Source: Candidatus Villigracilis propinquus (GTDB lineage: Bacteria; Chloroflexota; Anaerolineae; Anaerolineales; Villigracilaceae). Taken from it: DNA of 64,000 nucleotides. The DNA lies in NCBI GenBank assembly GCA_016714565.1, contig JADKDM010000008.1, positions 62,001 to 126,000 on the forward strand. The letters are read 5' to 3'. Below, piece after piece: positions 8,986 through 17,515 of the stretch. The notes below the pieces were generated by a model. It was not told where the DNA came from and did no database searches. It saw only the letters and a program-made list of their open reading frames with translations. Made by a program: the position numbers and the translations under genes. Within the stretch, counting starts at the first letter, position 1. Each line of letters begins with the position of its first letter.

Positions 8986-9348
8986 GTTGTTCTCCTTTTA
9001 CATTGTTCTACTTTGTTGTCATTGCCGATAATGATTGTACTGGTGTTGATATTGCCGTTCAATATGGATATCTGACTTTCAAAATTTATCTTACGAATTC
9101 TCTACTACCGTAGAGACCAGATTCTGAGATTGCTCACCGCACTGGCGTACGGCGCAAGTGTCGCCGCCCAAAAGCAAGAACGGCAGCTCGCATGACGGAT
9201 GTACGGTAGAGAACAAACCCTAAAAAGCTACAAAATAGAATAAATGACACATGTGACCCATATCAGTGAATGCTGCAGTGCCTGCCGTCGAATCCCACCT
9301 GATATGCTCGCGGTGTAGATGCCAGACCATACCTTGGGTCAAGAACCT
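8986..9348. other. Gene-free stretch with nested repeat
   Basis: No convincing ORF. Arms TTCTCTACTACCGTAGAG (from about 9097) and TACGGTAGAGAA (about 9203-9214) flank a half copy of the AAGCAATCTC family (GAGATTGCT at about 9132, CGCATGACG at about 9190). The remaining sequence up to 9348 shows nothing I can name. Confidence 0.5.
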
Positions 9349-9957
9349 TTAATCGGCCGCAAGTTCCTGCCCGAGAGTGTCATCGTTGGATGATTTGAAC
9401 ATCTTTAGTGCAATGATAATAGCGCTGGTGGTAACTTGAAAGAATGCAGAGGCGATGATCGAAAAATCCTGTTTGAGGATCGCGTAAAACCCCCAAACCA
9501 ATCCGCCGGATAAAGATAACAACCAGGTCTCCAACGATAAGGCGGATAGATTCTTTTCGTTGTACGCAACCCGTATTTGAGGAATATTCGATGCCAGCAC
9601 GCTTATAGAAAGCACTGCGCCGAGTCCGTTCTTCCCGAACGACAGACCAGATACAAGCAGGACGATAAACCAAAGCGGGGTAATTCTAAACTCGCGCACG
9701 CTTCGTCCAAGCCGCAGAGCGACCAATGTAATGAGAAAGAAAAAGCTTGCAATCACTCCCGAAGCAAGCGCGACATACGGCTGATTCGTGATGATCCCGT
9801 ACGTTGTCCAGCCCAGGCTGACCACACAGCTTGTGCCGGAAGTATCTACAGATACGCCAAATGATTCTCGCGCACGGATCAAGCGTCCCAGTTGGGGAGC
9901 AGCGCGAATGAGGTCGATCAAGGTACCTATCAATCCAAGTATAGAAGGGGCATCCAT
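9349..9957 (-). CDS. PQ-loop/SWEET-like seven-helix membrane protein
   Basis: 202 residues with about seven hydrophobic helices arranged as two homologous halves. PQ-type signatures appear in each half (RAAPQLGRLIRA near residue 20, SNIPQIRVAYNEKN near residue 130), followed by the typical LSLETWLLSLSGGLVWGFYA segment. Bacterial relatives are usually half-size SemiSWEETs (about 90 residues), so a tandem SWEET-like form is noteworthy. Such proteins are facilitators for sugars or other small solutes; the substrate is unknown. Confidence 0.65.
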   Translation of the reverse strand: MDAPSILGLIGTLIDLIRAAPQLGRLIRARESFGVSVDTSGTSCVVSLGWTTYGIITNQPYVALASGVIASFFFLITLVALRLGRSVREFRITPLWFIVLLVSGLSFGKNGLGAVLSISVLASNIPQIRVAYNEKNLSALSLETWLLSLSGGLVWGFYAILKQDFSIIASAFFQVTTSAIIIALKMFKSSNDDTLGQELAAD

Positions 9958-9991
9958 TTTTTTGTCCTGTTATAAGAATTTAGCATTGGAT

Positions 9992-10036
9992 AATAAAAAT
10001 TCTCCGTTGAATGGCGGAAACGGAGAATTTTTTATT
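9992..10036 (-). terminator. Terminator downstream of the DUF2917 gene
   Basis: AATAAAAATTCTCCGTT pairs with AACGGAGAATTTTTTATT around a 10-base loop. A/T tracts lie on both sides. Confidence 0.75.
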
Positions 10037-10062
10037 AGTTGTGCCTGTATCACAGGCGGGCT

Positions 10063-10335
10063 TTACACAGCTACATGGACAGCAAACTCCTCGTTTGTGT
10101 CCTTCAAATTGACAACAGCATCTTGTACCGCCTCGATCACCAGGAAGTTTGAATCCTGCACAACGTAACTTTCACCGGCCGCCAATGTGTGATCGTTGAT
10201 ATCTCCGGCACTGGTGATCCACACGATGCCTTGCTCGCATTCAATTTCCACACCAGAGTGCGGGTGAGGGAGGTTTAGTACCTCGTGCTGGTGCAGATTC
10301 AGGTCTATTTGCTTGCAATGTTCGATTGCGATCAT
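10063..10335 (-). CDS. DUF2917 domain protein
   Basis: 90 residues from the ATG at 10335, chosen because GAAGGAG lies 7 bases upstream; longer versions lack a ribosome site. The core GVEIECEQGIVWITSAGD and LAAGESYVV matches the DUF2917 family, a small cupin-like all-beta domain. The function is unknown. It is divergent from, and shares a regulatory region with, the MocR-type regulator, which suggests that the regulator controls it. Confidence 0.7.
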   Translation of the reverse strand: MIAIEHCKQIDLNLHQHEVLNLPHPHSGVEIECEQGIVWITSAGDINDHTLAAGESYVVQDSNFLVIEAVQDAVVNLKDTNEEFAVHVAV

Positions 10336-10406
10336 ATAAGCTCCTTCACTATATTTACTCATTTTACGGATTTCCACAGAGGGAGTACAGATGCAAATTC
10401 GTGGAA

Positions 10407-10448
10407 TTGTAACCGGTACAGTGGGTGCTATAATCAATTGTACTGGTT
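10407..10448 (+). promoter_or_regulatory. mocR promoter overlapped by an inverted-repeat operator
   Basis: TTGTAA (10407-10412), a 16-base spacer and TATAAT (10429-10434) form a sigma-70-type promoter. AACCGGTACA (10411-10420) and TGTACTGGTT (10439-10448) are inverted copies (9 of 10 match) that bracket the -10 box, a layout suited to autoregulation by the GntR-type protein encoded next. Confidence 0.65.
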
Positions 10449-10473
10449 GTTTTTTACAAAAACTGTTCCCTTT

Positions 10474-11910
10474 ATGAAAACTGACATCAAATCTCCCATG
10501 TTGTACCGTTCACTGGCTGAAAACCTGATCGCATTGATCGAGAAGGGAACGTACCGTGTTGGAGAGCGCATCCCCTCTGTGCGGCAGATGAGTAAGCAAC
10601 AGAGTGTCAGTATCAGCACGGTACTGCAAGCATATTTGCTGCTTGAAAATCAGGGCTGGGTCGAAGCACATCCACAGTCTGGATATTATGTACGGGCAAA
10701 ACTGAGTGAACAAGCGCCGGAGCCTGAGATTTCTTCGCCTGCCAAAGATCCAAGCCAGGTTAGCCTGCACGAACTGGCAATGATGTTGATGCGCGACTCA
10801 ACCAACCCCGGGCTGGTTCAACTCGGCGCGGCATTACCCAACCCCAATTATTTGCCTATTGAAAAGATCAATCAAGCGCTTGCCAAGGCAGCACGGCGGC
10901 ATGCAGTGGATGGTCATAAGTACATCATTCCACCCGGGCTGGAAGAACTTCGTATCCAGATCGCAAAGCGCGCCGCGCTATCGGGCTGCCAGTTTTCTCC
11001 CAACGATGTGATGATCACTTCGGGTGGCCTGGAAGCAATTGACCTGTGCCTGCACGCGGTTTGTCGTCCGGGGGATATCGTTGCCATCGAATCACCAATG
11101 TACTTTGGCACCCTGCAAACATTGGAAGTGCATGGTCTGCGTGTTCTGGAAATTCCCACTCATCCAAGAGATGGAATTAATTTGGAAGCATTGTCTTTTG
11201 CAATTCAGCATAATCCTGTACGTGCGGTAATTGTGATTTCAAATTTCAACAATCCGCTCGGTAGTCAAATGCCGGATGATAAGAAAAAGGAACTGGTGGA
11301 ACTGCTGGCACGGCATGAAATTCCCTTAATAGAGAATGACGTTTGCGGAGAATTGTATTTTGGTGAAAAACGCCCGCTTGTTTGTAAGTCGTTCGATAAA
11401 AAGGGATTGGTGATGCTCGTCTCGGCATTTTCAAAGGATATCAGTCCCGGCCTGCGCATCGGCTGGGTCGCGCCAGGACGCTTCAAGACAGAATTGGAAT
11501 GGTTGAAGTTCACGATCAGCGCATCTCCGCCGACCCTGCCACAATATGCCATTGCAGACTTCATCGAAAGCAGCGGGTATGATCATCATCTGCGGCGCAT
11601 TCGGCGTGAATATGCCCGCAATGTTGAATTGATGTCGAGCGCAGTCATTCGCTATTTTCCATCTGGTGTTCGCCTGACGCGCCCCTCTGGCGGGTTTGTT
11701 CTTTGGGTGCAATTGCCGGAGGGCGTGGATTCGCTGGAGCTTTACAAAAAGGCGCTTGAAGAAAAGATCACACTTGCCCCGGGGCATGTCTTTTCGGCAA
11801 CAAATCAATACGCAAACTTCATTAGGCTGAACGCGGCGGAGTTCAATTATGTCATTGAACGCTCTTTGGAGAAATTGGGAAATATTATTGTAAGAGGGAA
11901 TCAGTCATAG
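10474..11910 (+). CDS. MocR-family regulator (GntR HTH fused to PLP aminotransferase fold)
   Basis: 478 residues from the ATG at 10474. Residues 1-75 form a GntR winged helix (IPSVRQMSKQQSVSISTVLQAY, LENQGWVEAHPQSGYYV). Residues about 100-478 are an aminotransferase class I/II domain with SNFNNPLG (about 256-263), Asp289 and the SAFSKDISPGLRIGW segment where Lys321 should bind PLP. MocR proteins sense PLP or amino compounds and act as transcription regulators. The upstream ORF extension covers the promoter and is not coding. The likely target is the divergent DUF2917 gene and itself. Confidence 0.87.
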   Translation: MKTDIKSPMLYRSLAENLIALIEKGTYRVGERIPSVRQMSKQQSVSISTVLQAYLLLENQGWVEAHPQSGYYVRAKLSEQAPEPEISSPAKDPSQVSLHELAMMLMRDSTNPGLVQLGAALPNPNYLPIEKINQALAKAARRHAVDGHKYIIPPGLEELRIQIAKRAALSGCQFSPNDVMITSGGLEAIDLCLHAVCRPGDIVAIESPMYFGTLQTLEVHGLRVLEIPTHPRDGINLEALSFAIQHNPVRAVIVISNFNNPLGSQMPDDKKKELVELLARHEIPLIENDVCGELYFGEKRPLVCKSFDKKGLVMLVSAFSKDISPGLRIGWVAPGRFKTELEWLKFTISASPPTLPQYAIADFIESSGYDHHLRRIRREYARNVELMSSAVIRYFPSGVRLTRPSGGFVLWVQLPEGVDSLELYKKALEEKITLAPGHVFSATNQYANFIRLNAAEFNYVIERSLEKLGNIIVRGNQS

Positions 11911-12005
11911 ACGTATATGTGAATTGCGAGACACCGTAGCAGGAAACAGTTGCCGCCTACTTTCTTTGAGTCACTCTCCTTTGCCTGCGAAACCCGAAAA
12001 CACTG

Positions 12006-12011
12006 TAAAAT
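12006..12011 (+). promoter_or_regulatory. -10 box of a leaderless promoter (dnaE-like gene)
   Basis: TAAAAT followed after 7 bases by the ATG at 12019, so transcription should start at or next to the start codon. No ribosome site is present. Confidence 0.55.
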
Positions 12012-12018
12012 AGAACAA

Positions 12019-14988
12019 ATGTACATCCACCTCACAGCACACTCTGCATTTTCCCTGCAGGAAGGGCTGCTCTCCCCCGCCGACCTGGTGCAAGCCGCCA
12101 AGGCTCACCACATGCCCGCCATCGGACTCACCGACCATTACCTGCTGACAGGCGTGATCGAGTTCGTCACCTCATGCAAAGAGGCTGGCATTCAACCCAT
12201 CCTTGGGTTGGAGATCAATCTCGAACGCGGCCCGCTCCATGTGCTGGTAATGAACCTGGAAGGCTGGTCCAATCTTTGTCGATTAAGCAGCACGCTCTCT
12301 TTACAGGATGAAACGATTTGTTCGCTTGAAATATTGACCTTGTATTCGCAAGGCCTGCTCGCCCTCTGCAATCACTCACTCGAAGAACTAAAACCCATCT
12401 TTCAAGATCGTTTGTACGTTTCTTTGCAAAACCAAGCCAGCGCGCTTGAGCTTTCAAAACTCGCTCGCAGTTTATCTCTCCCTACCGTTGCTACCCATCC
12501 CATTTACTATCTATCTCCCGAACAAGCCGGGTTGCAGCATACGTTGACAGCAATTCGCTTGAACCAATCTGTTCAGCAACTGCCATTGACCGCGGCAGCA
12601 CCCGCAGGGTCATATTTCACCAGCCCACAAGAAATGGTATCCCGCTTTCAGGATTTTCCTGAAGCCTTGGCAGCCACTGTTGAAATTGCAGAACGCTGCC
12701 GCTTCGACCTGCCGATCGGCCAACCCAACATGCCCACTGTTCCCCTGCCTGAGGGCATTTCCGTTTCACAACACCTACAGCAAAAAGCATACGCAGGCGC
12801 ACAGGTTTTATATGGCGAGATCACCCCTGAAATCCGAACCCGTCTCGACCATGAATTGAGCGTCATCGCCCGCATGGGATTTGAGCCGATCTTTCTGATC
12901 GTTGAGGAAGTATTGGACTATGCCCGCAAGACGGGTGTTCCATTTTCTTCAAGAGGGTCAGCGGCTTCATCTCTTGTGGCGCATTGTCTGGGAATCACCA
13001 GCCCCGACCCGCTGCGGCTCAATCTATATTTTGAACGATTCCTGAATCCCGCACGCCTTACTCCGCCTGACATTGATACGGACCTATGCTCGCGCAGGCG
13101 TGACGCAGTCATTCAACATGTCTTCGATACGTACGGCGAAGACCGTGTGGCAATGGTCGGGACGATCAACCGCTTTCGTCCACGTTCGGCGCTGGGCGAT
13201 GTGGCCAAGGCGCATGGACTTGAAGCCTCCAAAGTGCGTGAGATGGTCAATCAATTGCCCTATGCTTTCTGGGCCAAGTTTGAAGATGGAGAAGACCCCG
13301 AATCCCCTTTTGCAGACTTAAGCGTCACCTATCCACAATACCAGCGGGTCTTCGATGAAGCGGAAGCCATTCTCAAACTTCCACGTCATCTGTCTGTGCA
13401 TGCTGGCGGATTGATCGTTGCACCGTCTGCACTCACGGACCTTGTCCCCGTGATGCGCTCGGGCAGCAAAGGAATCATCATCACACAGTTTGATCTGGAT
13501 TCGGTGGAAGCATTGGGATTGGTGAAGATCGACCTGCTTGGCATTCGCGGACTGACCGTCCTCGGTGATGTAGCAGAATTCATCACGAAAAATGAATCCG
13601 GGAAATATATCAATCTGGTTTCAGCGTTGGAAGATATTCCGGCAGAGGATGACCGAACGGCGCAGCGAGTGGAAACGGGACAGACCATCGGCTGTTTCAA
13701 CATTGAAAGCCCGGGCATGCGCTCCACCCTTCGAGAGATCCACGCCCGCAGTGAAGATGACATCATGGCGGCGCTGGCGCTGTATCGTCCGGGTCCGCTC
13801 AGCGGCGGATTGAAAGATGCGTTCGTGCGCCGATTCAAAGGCGAAGAAAAAGTCAATCACCTGCATTCATCGCTGGCTCCGCTTTTAGATGAAACCTTTG
13901 GTGTGATCTTATATCAGGAGCAGGTCTTGCGGATCGCGCATGAACTGGCTGGCTTTAGTCTCGCTGAAGCCGATCTGCTGCGCAGAGCAATGAGTCACTT
14001 TGACCCCGGCAAGCGCATGCAGGAACTGCAAAAAAAATTCGTCGGTGAAGCCGAGAGAAAAAGCGGCGTGCCTTCAGCCATTGGCGAACGAGTTTGGGAA
14101 ATGATGGCGGCTTTTGCTGGCTATGGTTTTCCAAAAGCACATGCTGCTTCGTATGCAAAAATAGCGTGGCGTTCGGCATGGTGCAAAACGTATTTTCCCG
14201 CGCAGTTCATGGCGGGCGTGCTTGCCAATTGGGGCGGCTATTACAGCCAGCGCGTGTATCTCAGCGAAGCGCGGCGCATGGGACTCTCCGTCAGACCGCC
14301 GCATGTCAATTGGGCAGGTACCAACTTTCAGGTTAAGAATGAAGCGCTTTATATGGGGCTCGACCAAGTCAAAGATTTAACACGTCGCACCATCGAACGC
14401 ATCATCCAGCTTGCTCCCTTCCATTCACTGGATGAATTTCTATCGCGTGTTGATCCGCGCATGCAGGAGGCCATTAGTCTCGCGCGCGTAGGCAGCCTCG
14501 AAGGCTTTGGTACCATCCCGTCCATTTTGCGAAGATTGGAAAACGGCTGGCAGGCAGGGCAGATGAATTTATTTGGTTGGGATGAAAATGGCGAAGATTG
14601 GACTCTGGCACAAAAAATGGATGCGCAAATGGAATTGCTCGGCGTGAGTTTGGAAGCGCATCCTCTCGAACTGGCAGCGGATCGGGTTTCAAAAAGCAGT
14701 TCCATCCCGATAGCGGATGCCGCCGGCAAGCTCGGCCAGCGCGTGACCATTGCGGGCATACGGCAAACATCACACCGCAGCCGCACCGCCAAAGGTGATT
14801 CGATGTTGTTCCTCACTGTCGAAGACCTAACCGGCACATTGGATGTGATCGCATTTCCTGATGTGTATCGTATTGCGAAAGATATCTTGAGTTCCAATTC
14901 GCCCATGTTCCTGACGGGCATGATGGAGATGGATACCTCCCGTGGTGAACCTTATTTGCGAGCCGAGAAGGTAATACAGATCAAGTGA
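12019..14988 (+). CDS. DNA polymerase III alpha subunit, DnaE2-like (C-family polymerase)
   Basis: 989 residues, shorter than replicative DnaE (about 1160) and closer to error-prone DnaE2. The N-terminal PHP domain begins HLTAHSAFS; the first His of the usual HxHS metal motif is Thr, so proofreading or phosphatase activity is doubtful. The palm carries PDIDTD (Asp351, Asp353) and VKIDLLG (Asp505), the three catalytic aspartates. Finger motifs (RFRPRSALGDVAKAHG, ALYRPGPL) and a C-terminal OB domain (about 890-960) follow. No imuA/imuB is adjacent, so a role in mutagenic repair is inferred only from size. Confidence 0.8.
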   Translation: MYIHLTAHSAFSLQEGLLSPADLVQAAKAHHMPAIGLTDHYLLTGVIEFVTSCKEAGIQPILGLEINLERGPLHVLVMNLEGWSNLCRLSSTLSLQDETICSLEILTLYSQGLLALCNHSLEELKPIFQDRLYVSLQNQASALELSKLARSLSLPTVATHPIYYLSPEQAGLQHTLTAIRLNQSVQQLPLTAAAPAGSYFTSPQEMVSRFQDFPEALAATVEIAERCRFDLPIGQPNMPTVPLPEGISVSQHLQQKAYAGAQVLYGEITPEIRTRLDHELSVIARMGFEPIFLIVEEVLDYARKTGVPFSSRGSAASSLVAHCLGITSPDPLRLNLYFERFLNPARLTPPDIDTDLCSRRRDAVIQHVFDTYGEDRVAMVGTINRFRPRSALGDVAKAHGLEASKVREMVNQLPYAFWAKFEDGEDPESPFADLSVTYPQYQRVFDEAEAILKLPRHLSVHAGGLIVAPSALTDLVPVMRSGSKGIIITQFDLDSVEALGLVKIDLLGIRGLTVLGDVAEFITKNESGKYINLVSALEDIPAEDDRTAQRVETGQTIGCFNIESPGMRSTLREIHARSEDDIMAALALYRPGPLSGGLKDAFVRRFKGEEKVNHLHSSLAPLLDETFGVILYQEQVLRIAHELAGFSLAEADLLRRAMSHFDPGKRMQELQKKFVGEAERKSGVPSAIGERVWEMMAAFAGYGFPKAHAASYAKIAWRSAWCKTYFPAQFMAGVLANWGGYYSQRVYLSEARRMGLSVRPPHVNWAGTNFQVKNEALYMGLDQVKDLTRRTIERIIQLAPFHSLDEFLSRVDPRMQEAISLARVGSLEGFGTIPSILRRLENGWQAGQMNLFGWDENGEDWTLAQKMDAQMELLGVSLEAHPLELAADRVSKSSSIPIADAAGKLGQRVTIAGIRQTSHRSRTAKGDSMLFLTVEDLTGTLDVIAFPDVYRIAKDILSSNSPMFLTGMMEMDTSRGEPYLRAEKVIQIK

Positions 14989-14995
14989 ACTGATC

Positions 14996-15060
14996 TATTT
15001 TTTACCCGTCACGATTCGGATCCATTCGCTGTCAGGAGCGTACGAAGCCCAGCAGAGAAA
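14996..15060 (-). pseudogene. 3' remnant of a methyltransferase paralogue
   Basis: Reading the minus strand gives YAPDSEWIRIVTGKK then TAG, closely matching the C-terminus of the methyltransferase at 18454-19299 (YSPNSEWIGIIAGKR, stop). Only the last 20 or so codons remain. It lies in the same orientation as the intact gene, at the opposite border of the 15-18.4 kb island. Confidence 0.6.
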
Positions 15061-15127
15061 GCCGTAAGACGGCTGCCTTTATTATCGCCCTTTGAACAAG
15101 GTCATGATCAATCTGGAAGTTTTGTAT

Positions 15128-15240
15128 TTATGGGGTGGACTCAGAGTCTCAAACAGCGGGGAGTTCCACCCGCAATGCAGACCGCGGACGACAGACCGTA
15201 GACCGTGGCTTTTCCGTCGTCCATCGTCTACCGTCCATAT
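15128..15240. repeat. Heptamer-like non-coding repeat
   Basis: It contains CAGACCGCGGAC, GACAGACCGTAGACCGTGG and CCGTCGTCCATCGTCTACC, a chain of 7-base-like units related to the segment inside recJ. Flanking arms GGGTGGACT and AGTTCCACCC form a small hairpin at about 15133-15172. The stretch 15061-15127 shows nothing recognisable. Confidence 0.5.
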
Positions 15241-15435
15241 CATCCCCTTTGGGGACCGTCAAATGATTGCGCCAGCAGACTCTCAAACAGCCCCTCCACC
15301 CCCCGCGTGGACTCGCGAAGCTCAAACGCCGAGATCCGCCCCGCACGAAGTCCCCGAGCCGCTCTGCGGCGAGCGGGAGTGACTCGACACTTCGACAGGC
15401 TCAGTGACCGCCTGCGCCACCACGCCCACAAACTC
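15240..15435 (-). repeat. Tail repeat copy A (protein C-terminus-like)
   Basis: On the minus strand one frame reads ESTRGVEGLFESLLAQSF then DGPQRG and a stop. The upstream half is interrupted by a different dispersed repeat (CTTCGACAGGCTCAGTGACCG at about 15386). It is the leftmost of five related tails in the island and lies directly downstream of the membrane-protein gene at 15441-16094. Confidence 0.55.
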
Positions 15436-15440
15436 TGTCA

Positions 15441-16094
15441 CTAGATATTCCATAATACGAGCGTTGACACAAAAAAGTATAGTAATAAAACAAAGTTGTC
15501 ATAGGAATCACGGACAAGTTCATGAACTCTGCCGCGCAAGGTTTTCAGTATGATAGGACGAAGCAGATAGGGAACGATTGGCAGGAAGATGAACATCCAA
15601 ATTGGGTAGGCGGAACGCCCTGAGATGACGCCATACATCGTGGGCAAACTAAAAACAGCAACGGGAACATACGTTATCAAAACAATTTTCGAGAATAGCG
15701 CCTCTCCAGATTTCCCTACGGAGGTTACATCCAGTTGATTGTCGTGCGCAATTTTTGCAGCAACCCCAATGGCAAAGTAGGAGGCATGACCCACACCATA
15801 GGCAATAGCAACCAGCGCAAACGATAGAGCCATTGCCAGCGCAAAAAGTTTTCCAACGGACAGGAAGGCATAATACACGTGGAATACACTAAAGAAATAC
15901 AGCCAACTGCCGATCAGTCCTAATATTCCAGCTGTGACCAGTCGCTTCTGCGGAAACGCGGACATTTTTTCGTAGAGCGTCTGCTTCGAACCTGGGATAT
16001 GGTTGTACAGCAAGTCGCCTAATCCCATTGTAAGCGCGCCAAATATTCCAGCCACGCCGCACAGCCTGATGATGGTTATGGTTTCAAATGGCAT
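15441..16094 (-). CDS. Multi-pass membrane protein, possibly DUF6796-type
   Basis: 217 residues from the ATG at 16094, with GGAGG 5 bases upstream; the ribosome site lies inside the last codons of tail repeat B, whose TAA ends one base before this ATG. About six hydrophobic helices are present, with a conserved-looking GLGDLLYNHIPGSKQTLYEKMSAFP loop near the N-terminus and an extended loop with aromatic residues before the last helices. The length and the loop suggest the DUF6796 family, but I am not certain. The function is unknown; it may be a cargo gene of the island. Confidence 0.6.
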   Translation of the reverse strand: MPFETITIIRLCGVAGIFGALTMGLGDLLYNHIPGSKQTLYEKMSAFPQKRLVTAGILGLIGSWLYFFSVFHVYYAFLSVGKLFALAMALSFALVAIAYGVGHASYFAIGVAAKIAHDNQLDVTSVGKSGEALFSKIVLITYVPVAVFSLPTMYGVISGRSAYPIWMFIFLPIVPYLLRPIILKTLRGRVHELVRDSYDNFVLLLYFFVSTLVLWNI

Positions 16095-16095
16095 A

Positions 16096-16200
16096 TTAAC
16101 CTCCAAAACTCTCACTCAAAAGTGACTCAAACAACCCTTCCACCTGCCGCGCGGACTCGAGCCTAAACGGCGAGTATCCCCCGCAGCGACTCGCCCATCC
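16096..16200 (-). repeat. Tail repeat copy B
   Basis: The minus-strand frame reads ESARQVEGLFESLLSESFGG then TAA, one base upstream of the ATG of the next gene (16094). The close coupling suggests that this was the true end of an upstream coding sequence now missing. Confidence 0.55.
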
Positions 16201-16201
16201 C

Positions 16202-16300
16202 AGACCTGACAGGTTTCACCGTGACGCGACTCAATCGCAACCCATGCGCGGACATGAGACTCTGACCGCAAGACTTTCGTGGAAACCTGTCAGGTCTTTT
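16202..16300. repeat. REP-like element copy 1, next to RAYT
   Basis: It begins AGACCTGACAGGTTTC and ends GAAACCTGTCAGGTCTTTT, giving 14-bp terminal inverted repeats around a conserved core with GTGACGCGA, CAATCGCAACCC and GCGGACATGAGAC. The last two bases overlap the RAYT stop codon. Confidence 0.8.
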
Positions 16301-16877
16301 ACTCCTCATCATAAATATCATCCAAAGGTTGAACTTCCTGATGAATTCTGACAAAGTCTTCACGACTGCCAAACAGTTGCAAGACCTTATCTCTTTGCAA
16401 TCTGGTCGGAATATTCCCTGTCAACTCGTGATAGGACGAATAATTCCAATCACGAAAATCATTCTCGAATTTATGTTTCTGTGGATTCTGATGAATGTAG
16501 ATAATCAAACGCATGAGATAAGCTTCACTATCCACAGGAATTCTCTTGAAGGGACGTTCAAACAAGGCACCTGTTCTCTGTGTGGCAATATTCAATCCCC
16601 GTGAATAAGCATTGAAGAAGTTTGAAAAATATTGACTGGGTTCTTTTATCTTGAGACCTTCTAAATCCTCCTTGTTTTTGAAGAATCCAGCAACATGAAA
16701 ATGATTTCTGAGCAGGCAAAACGCCCAAGTTTCAAAGACTTGGTATGTGTGCTTCCACCACAATTCCATAAAATAGGCGTAGTTTCGTTCTTGAATGAAG
16801 ATGTTCTCGCCGTTATTTCCTCGATTGTAGATGTGAAAGAAAGTTCCAAAAGTAATGGGCGGTATATCGCTTGGCAT
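16299..16877 (-). CDS. REP-associated tyrosine transposase (RAYT, Y1_Tnp/IS200-like)
   Basis: 192 residues. The HUH motif is His59-Phe60-His61 in CLLRNHFHVAGFF, the likely catalytic tyrosine is Tyr91 in FFNAYSRGLN, and the RTGALFERPFKRIPV segment is typical of RAYTs. These single-strand nucleases act on REP palindromes rather than moving as complete insertion sequences. Cognate-looking repeats lie immediately on both sides (16202-16300 and 16891-16988), with a third at 17516-17614. GGAG lies 7 bases before the ATG. All conserved residues appear present, so the enzyme may be active. Confidence 0.9.
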   Translation of the reverse strand: MPSDIPPITFGTFFHIYNRGNNGENIFIQERNYAYFMELWWKHTYQVFETWAFCLLRNHFHVAGFFKNKEDLEGLKIKEPSQYFSNFFNAYSRGLNIATQRTGALFERPFKRIPVDSEAYLMRLIIYIHQNPQKHKFENDFRDWNYSSYHELTGNIPTRLQRDKVLQLFGSREDFVRIHQEVQPLDDIYDEE

Positions 16878-16890
16878 ACTATCACTCCAT

Positions 16891-16988
16891 AGACCTGACA
16901 GGTTTCACCGTGACGCGAATCAATCGCAACCCACGCGCGGACATGAGACTCTGATCGCAAGACTCCGTGGAAACCTGTCAGGTCTTTT
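16891..16988. repeat. REP-like element copy 2, upstream of RAYT
   Basis: Same ends (AGACCTGACAGGTTTC and GAAACCTGTCAGGTC after a small core deletion near ACTCCGTGG) and core as copy 1, in the same orientation. Its right end supplies the TGA that closes tail repeat C on the minus strand. Confidence 0.8.
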
Positions 16989-17134
16989 CACGAAAACTCT
17001 CCGCCAGCAGACTCTCAAACAGCCCATCCACCTGCCGCGTGGACTCGCGAGGCTCAAACGCCGAGATCCGCCCACGCAGCGACTCGATGTCTCGACTGGG
17101 CTCGACAACCACCCGCGCCACCACGCCAAAATAA
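16978..17134 (-). repeat. Tail repeat copy C
   Basis: The minus-strand frame reads VVARVVVEPSRDIESLRG, then a short linker, then STRQVDGLFESLLAESFREK, with the stop inside REP copy 2. It lies directly downstream of the DUF7662-like gene. Confidence 0.6.
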
Positions 17135-17392
17135 CTATCGCGCGCGGACAAATTTTACCCACTTTGCGTTGACATCCAAACCTTCAATCTTCCAACCAGC
17201 ATTTGACCATGCGCGTTTATTGATATGGTTGCCTTCCGTCTCGTGCTCCCACCATCTTTGGTCTTCGTACGCGGAGGAGGGCAGTTTATTATTCAAAATT
17301 CCTTCGATTTGTTCAAAGCCAAGCGTAACTTCTCTTAGACTGGCAGAAAGATCACGCAAGTAATTTTCAAGCGGTGTATATTTTCCAGCCAT
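17135..17392 (-). CDS. DUF7662-like small protein
   Basis: 85 residues from the ATG at 17392. The sequence YTPLENYLRDLSASLREVTL followed by FEQIEG, LPSSAYEDQRWWEHE and AWSNAGWKIE is characteristic of a small family often found in accessory islands near restriction-modification genes (DUF7662-type). It is probably soluble, and its function is unknown. Its ATG overlaps by one base (TGATG) the stop of tail repeat D upstream, indicating former translational coupling to the lost gene that tail D ended. Confidence 0.7.
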   Translation of the reverse strand: MAGKYTPLENYLRDLSASLREVTLGFEQIEGILNNKLPSSAYEDQRWWEHETEGNHINKRAWSNAGWKIEGLDVNAKWVKFVRAR

Positions 17393-17515
17393 CAAGCACC
17401 TTTTTCAAAACTCTCCGCCAGCAGACTCTCAAACAGCCCCCCCCGCGCGCCACCCCCCCCCCCCCCCACCTCCCCACACCAAACACCCCTCCCCACGCAG
17501 CGACTCGACCACTCC
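17392..17515 (-). repeat. Tail repeat copy D, damaged by a C-rich run
   Basis: The intact 3' part reads GLFESLLAESFEKGA then TGA overlapping the ATG at 17392. Upstream of it (about 17441-17495) the expected sequence is replaced by long C runs with scattered A and T, then the CCCACGCAGCGACTCGA of the other copies resumes. The C run may be a base-calling or assembly problem. Confidence 0.5.

Noticed and set aside
10285..10473. N-terminal extension of the MocR gene
   Set aside because: It covers the promoter and operator, and the GntR domain begins at the ATG at 10474.
15061..15127. Possible tRNA-like hairpins between dnaE and the island
   Set aside because: No acceptor/T-arm consensus or CCA-adjacent structure could be built.
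17405..17515. Possible CRISPR-like or tandem array in the C-rich region
   Set aside because: The repeats are long, coding-like tails at irregular distances with genes between them; no short repeat-spacer periodicity.
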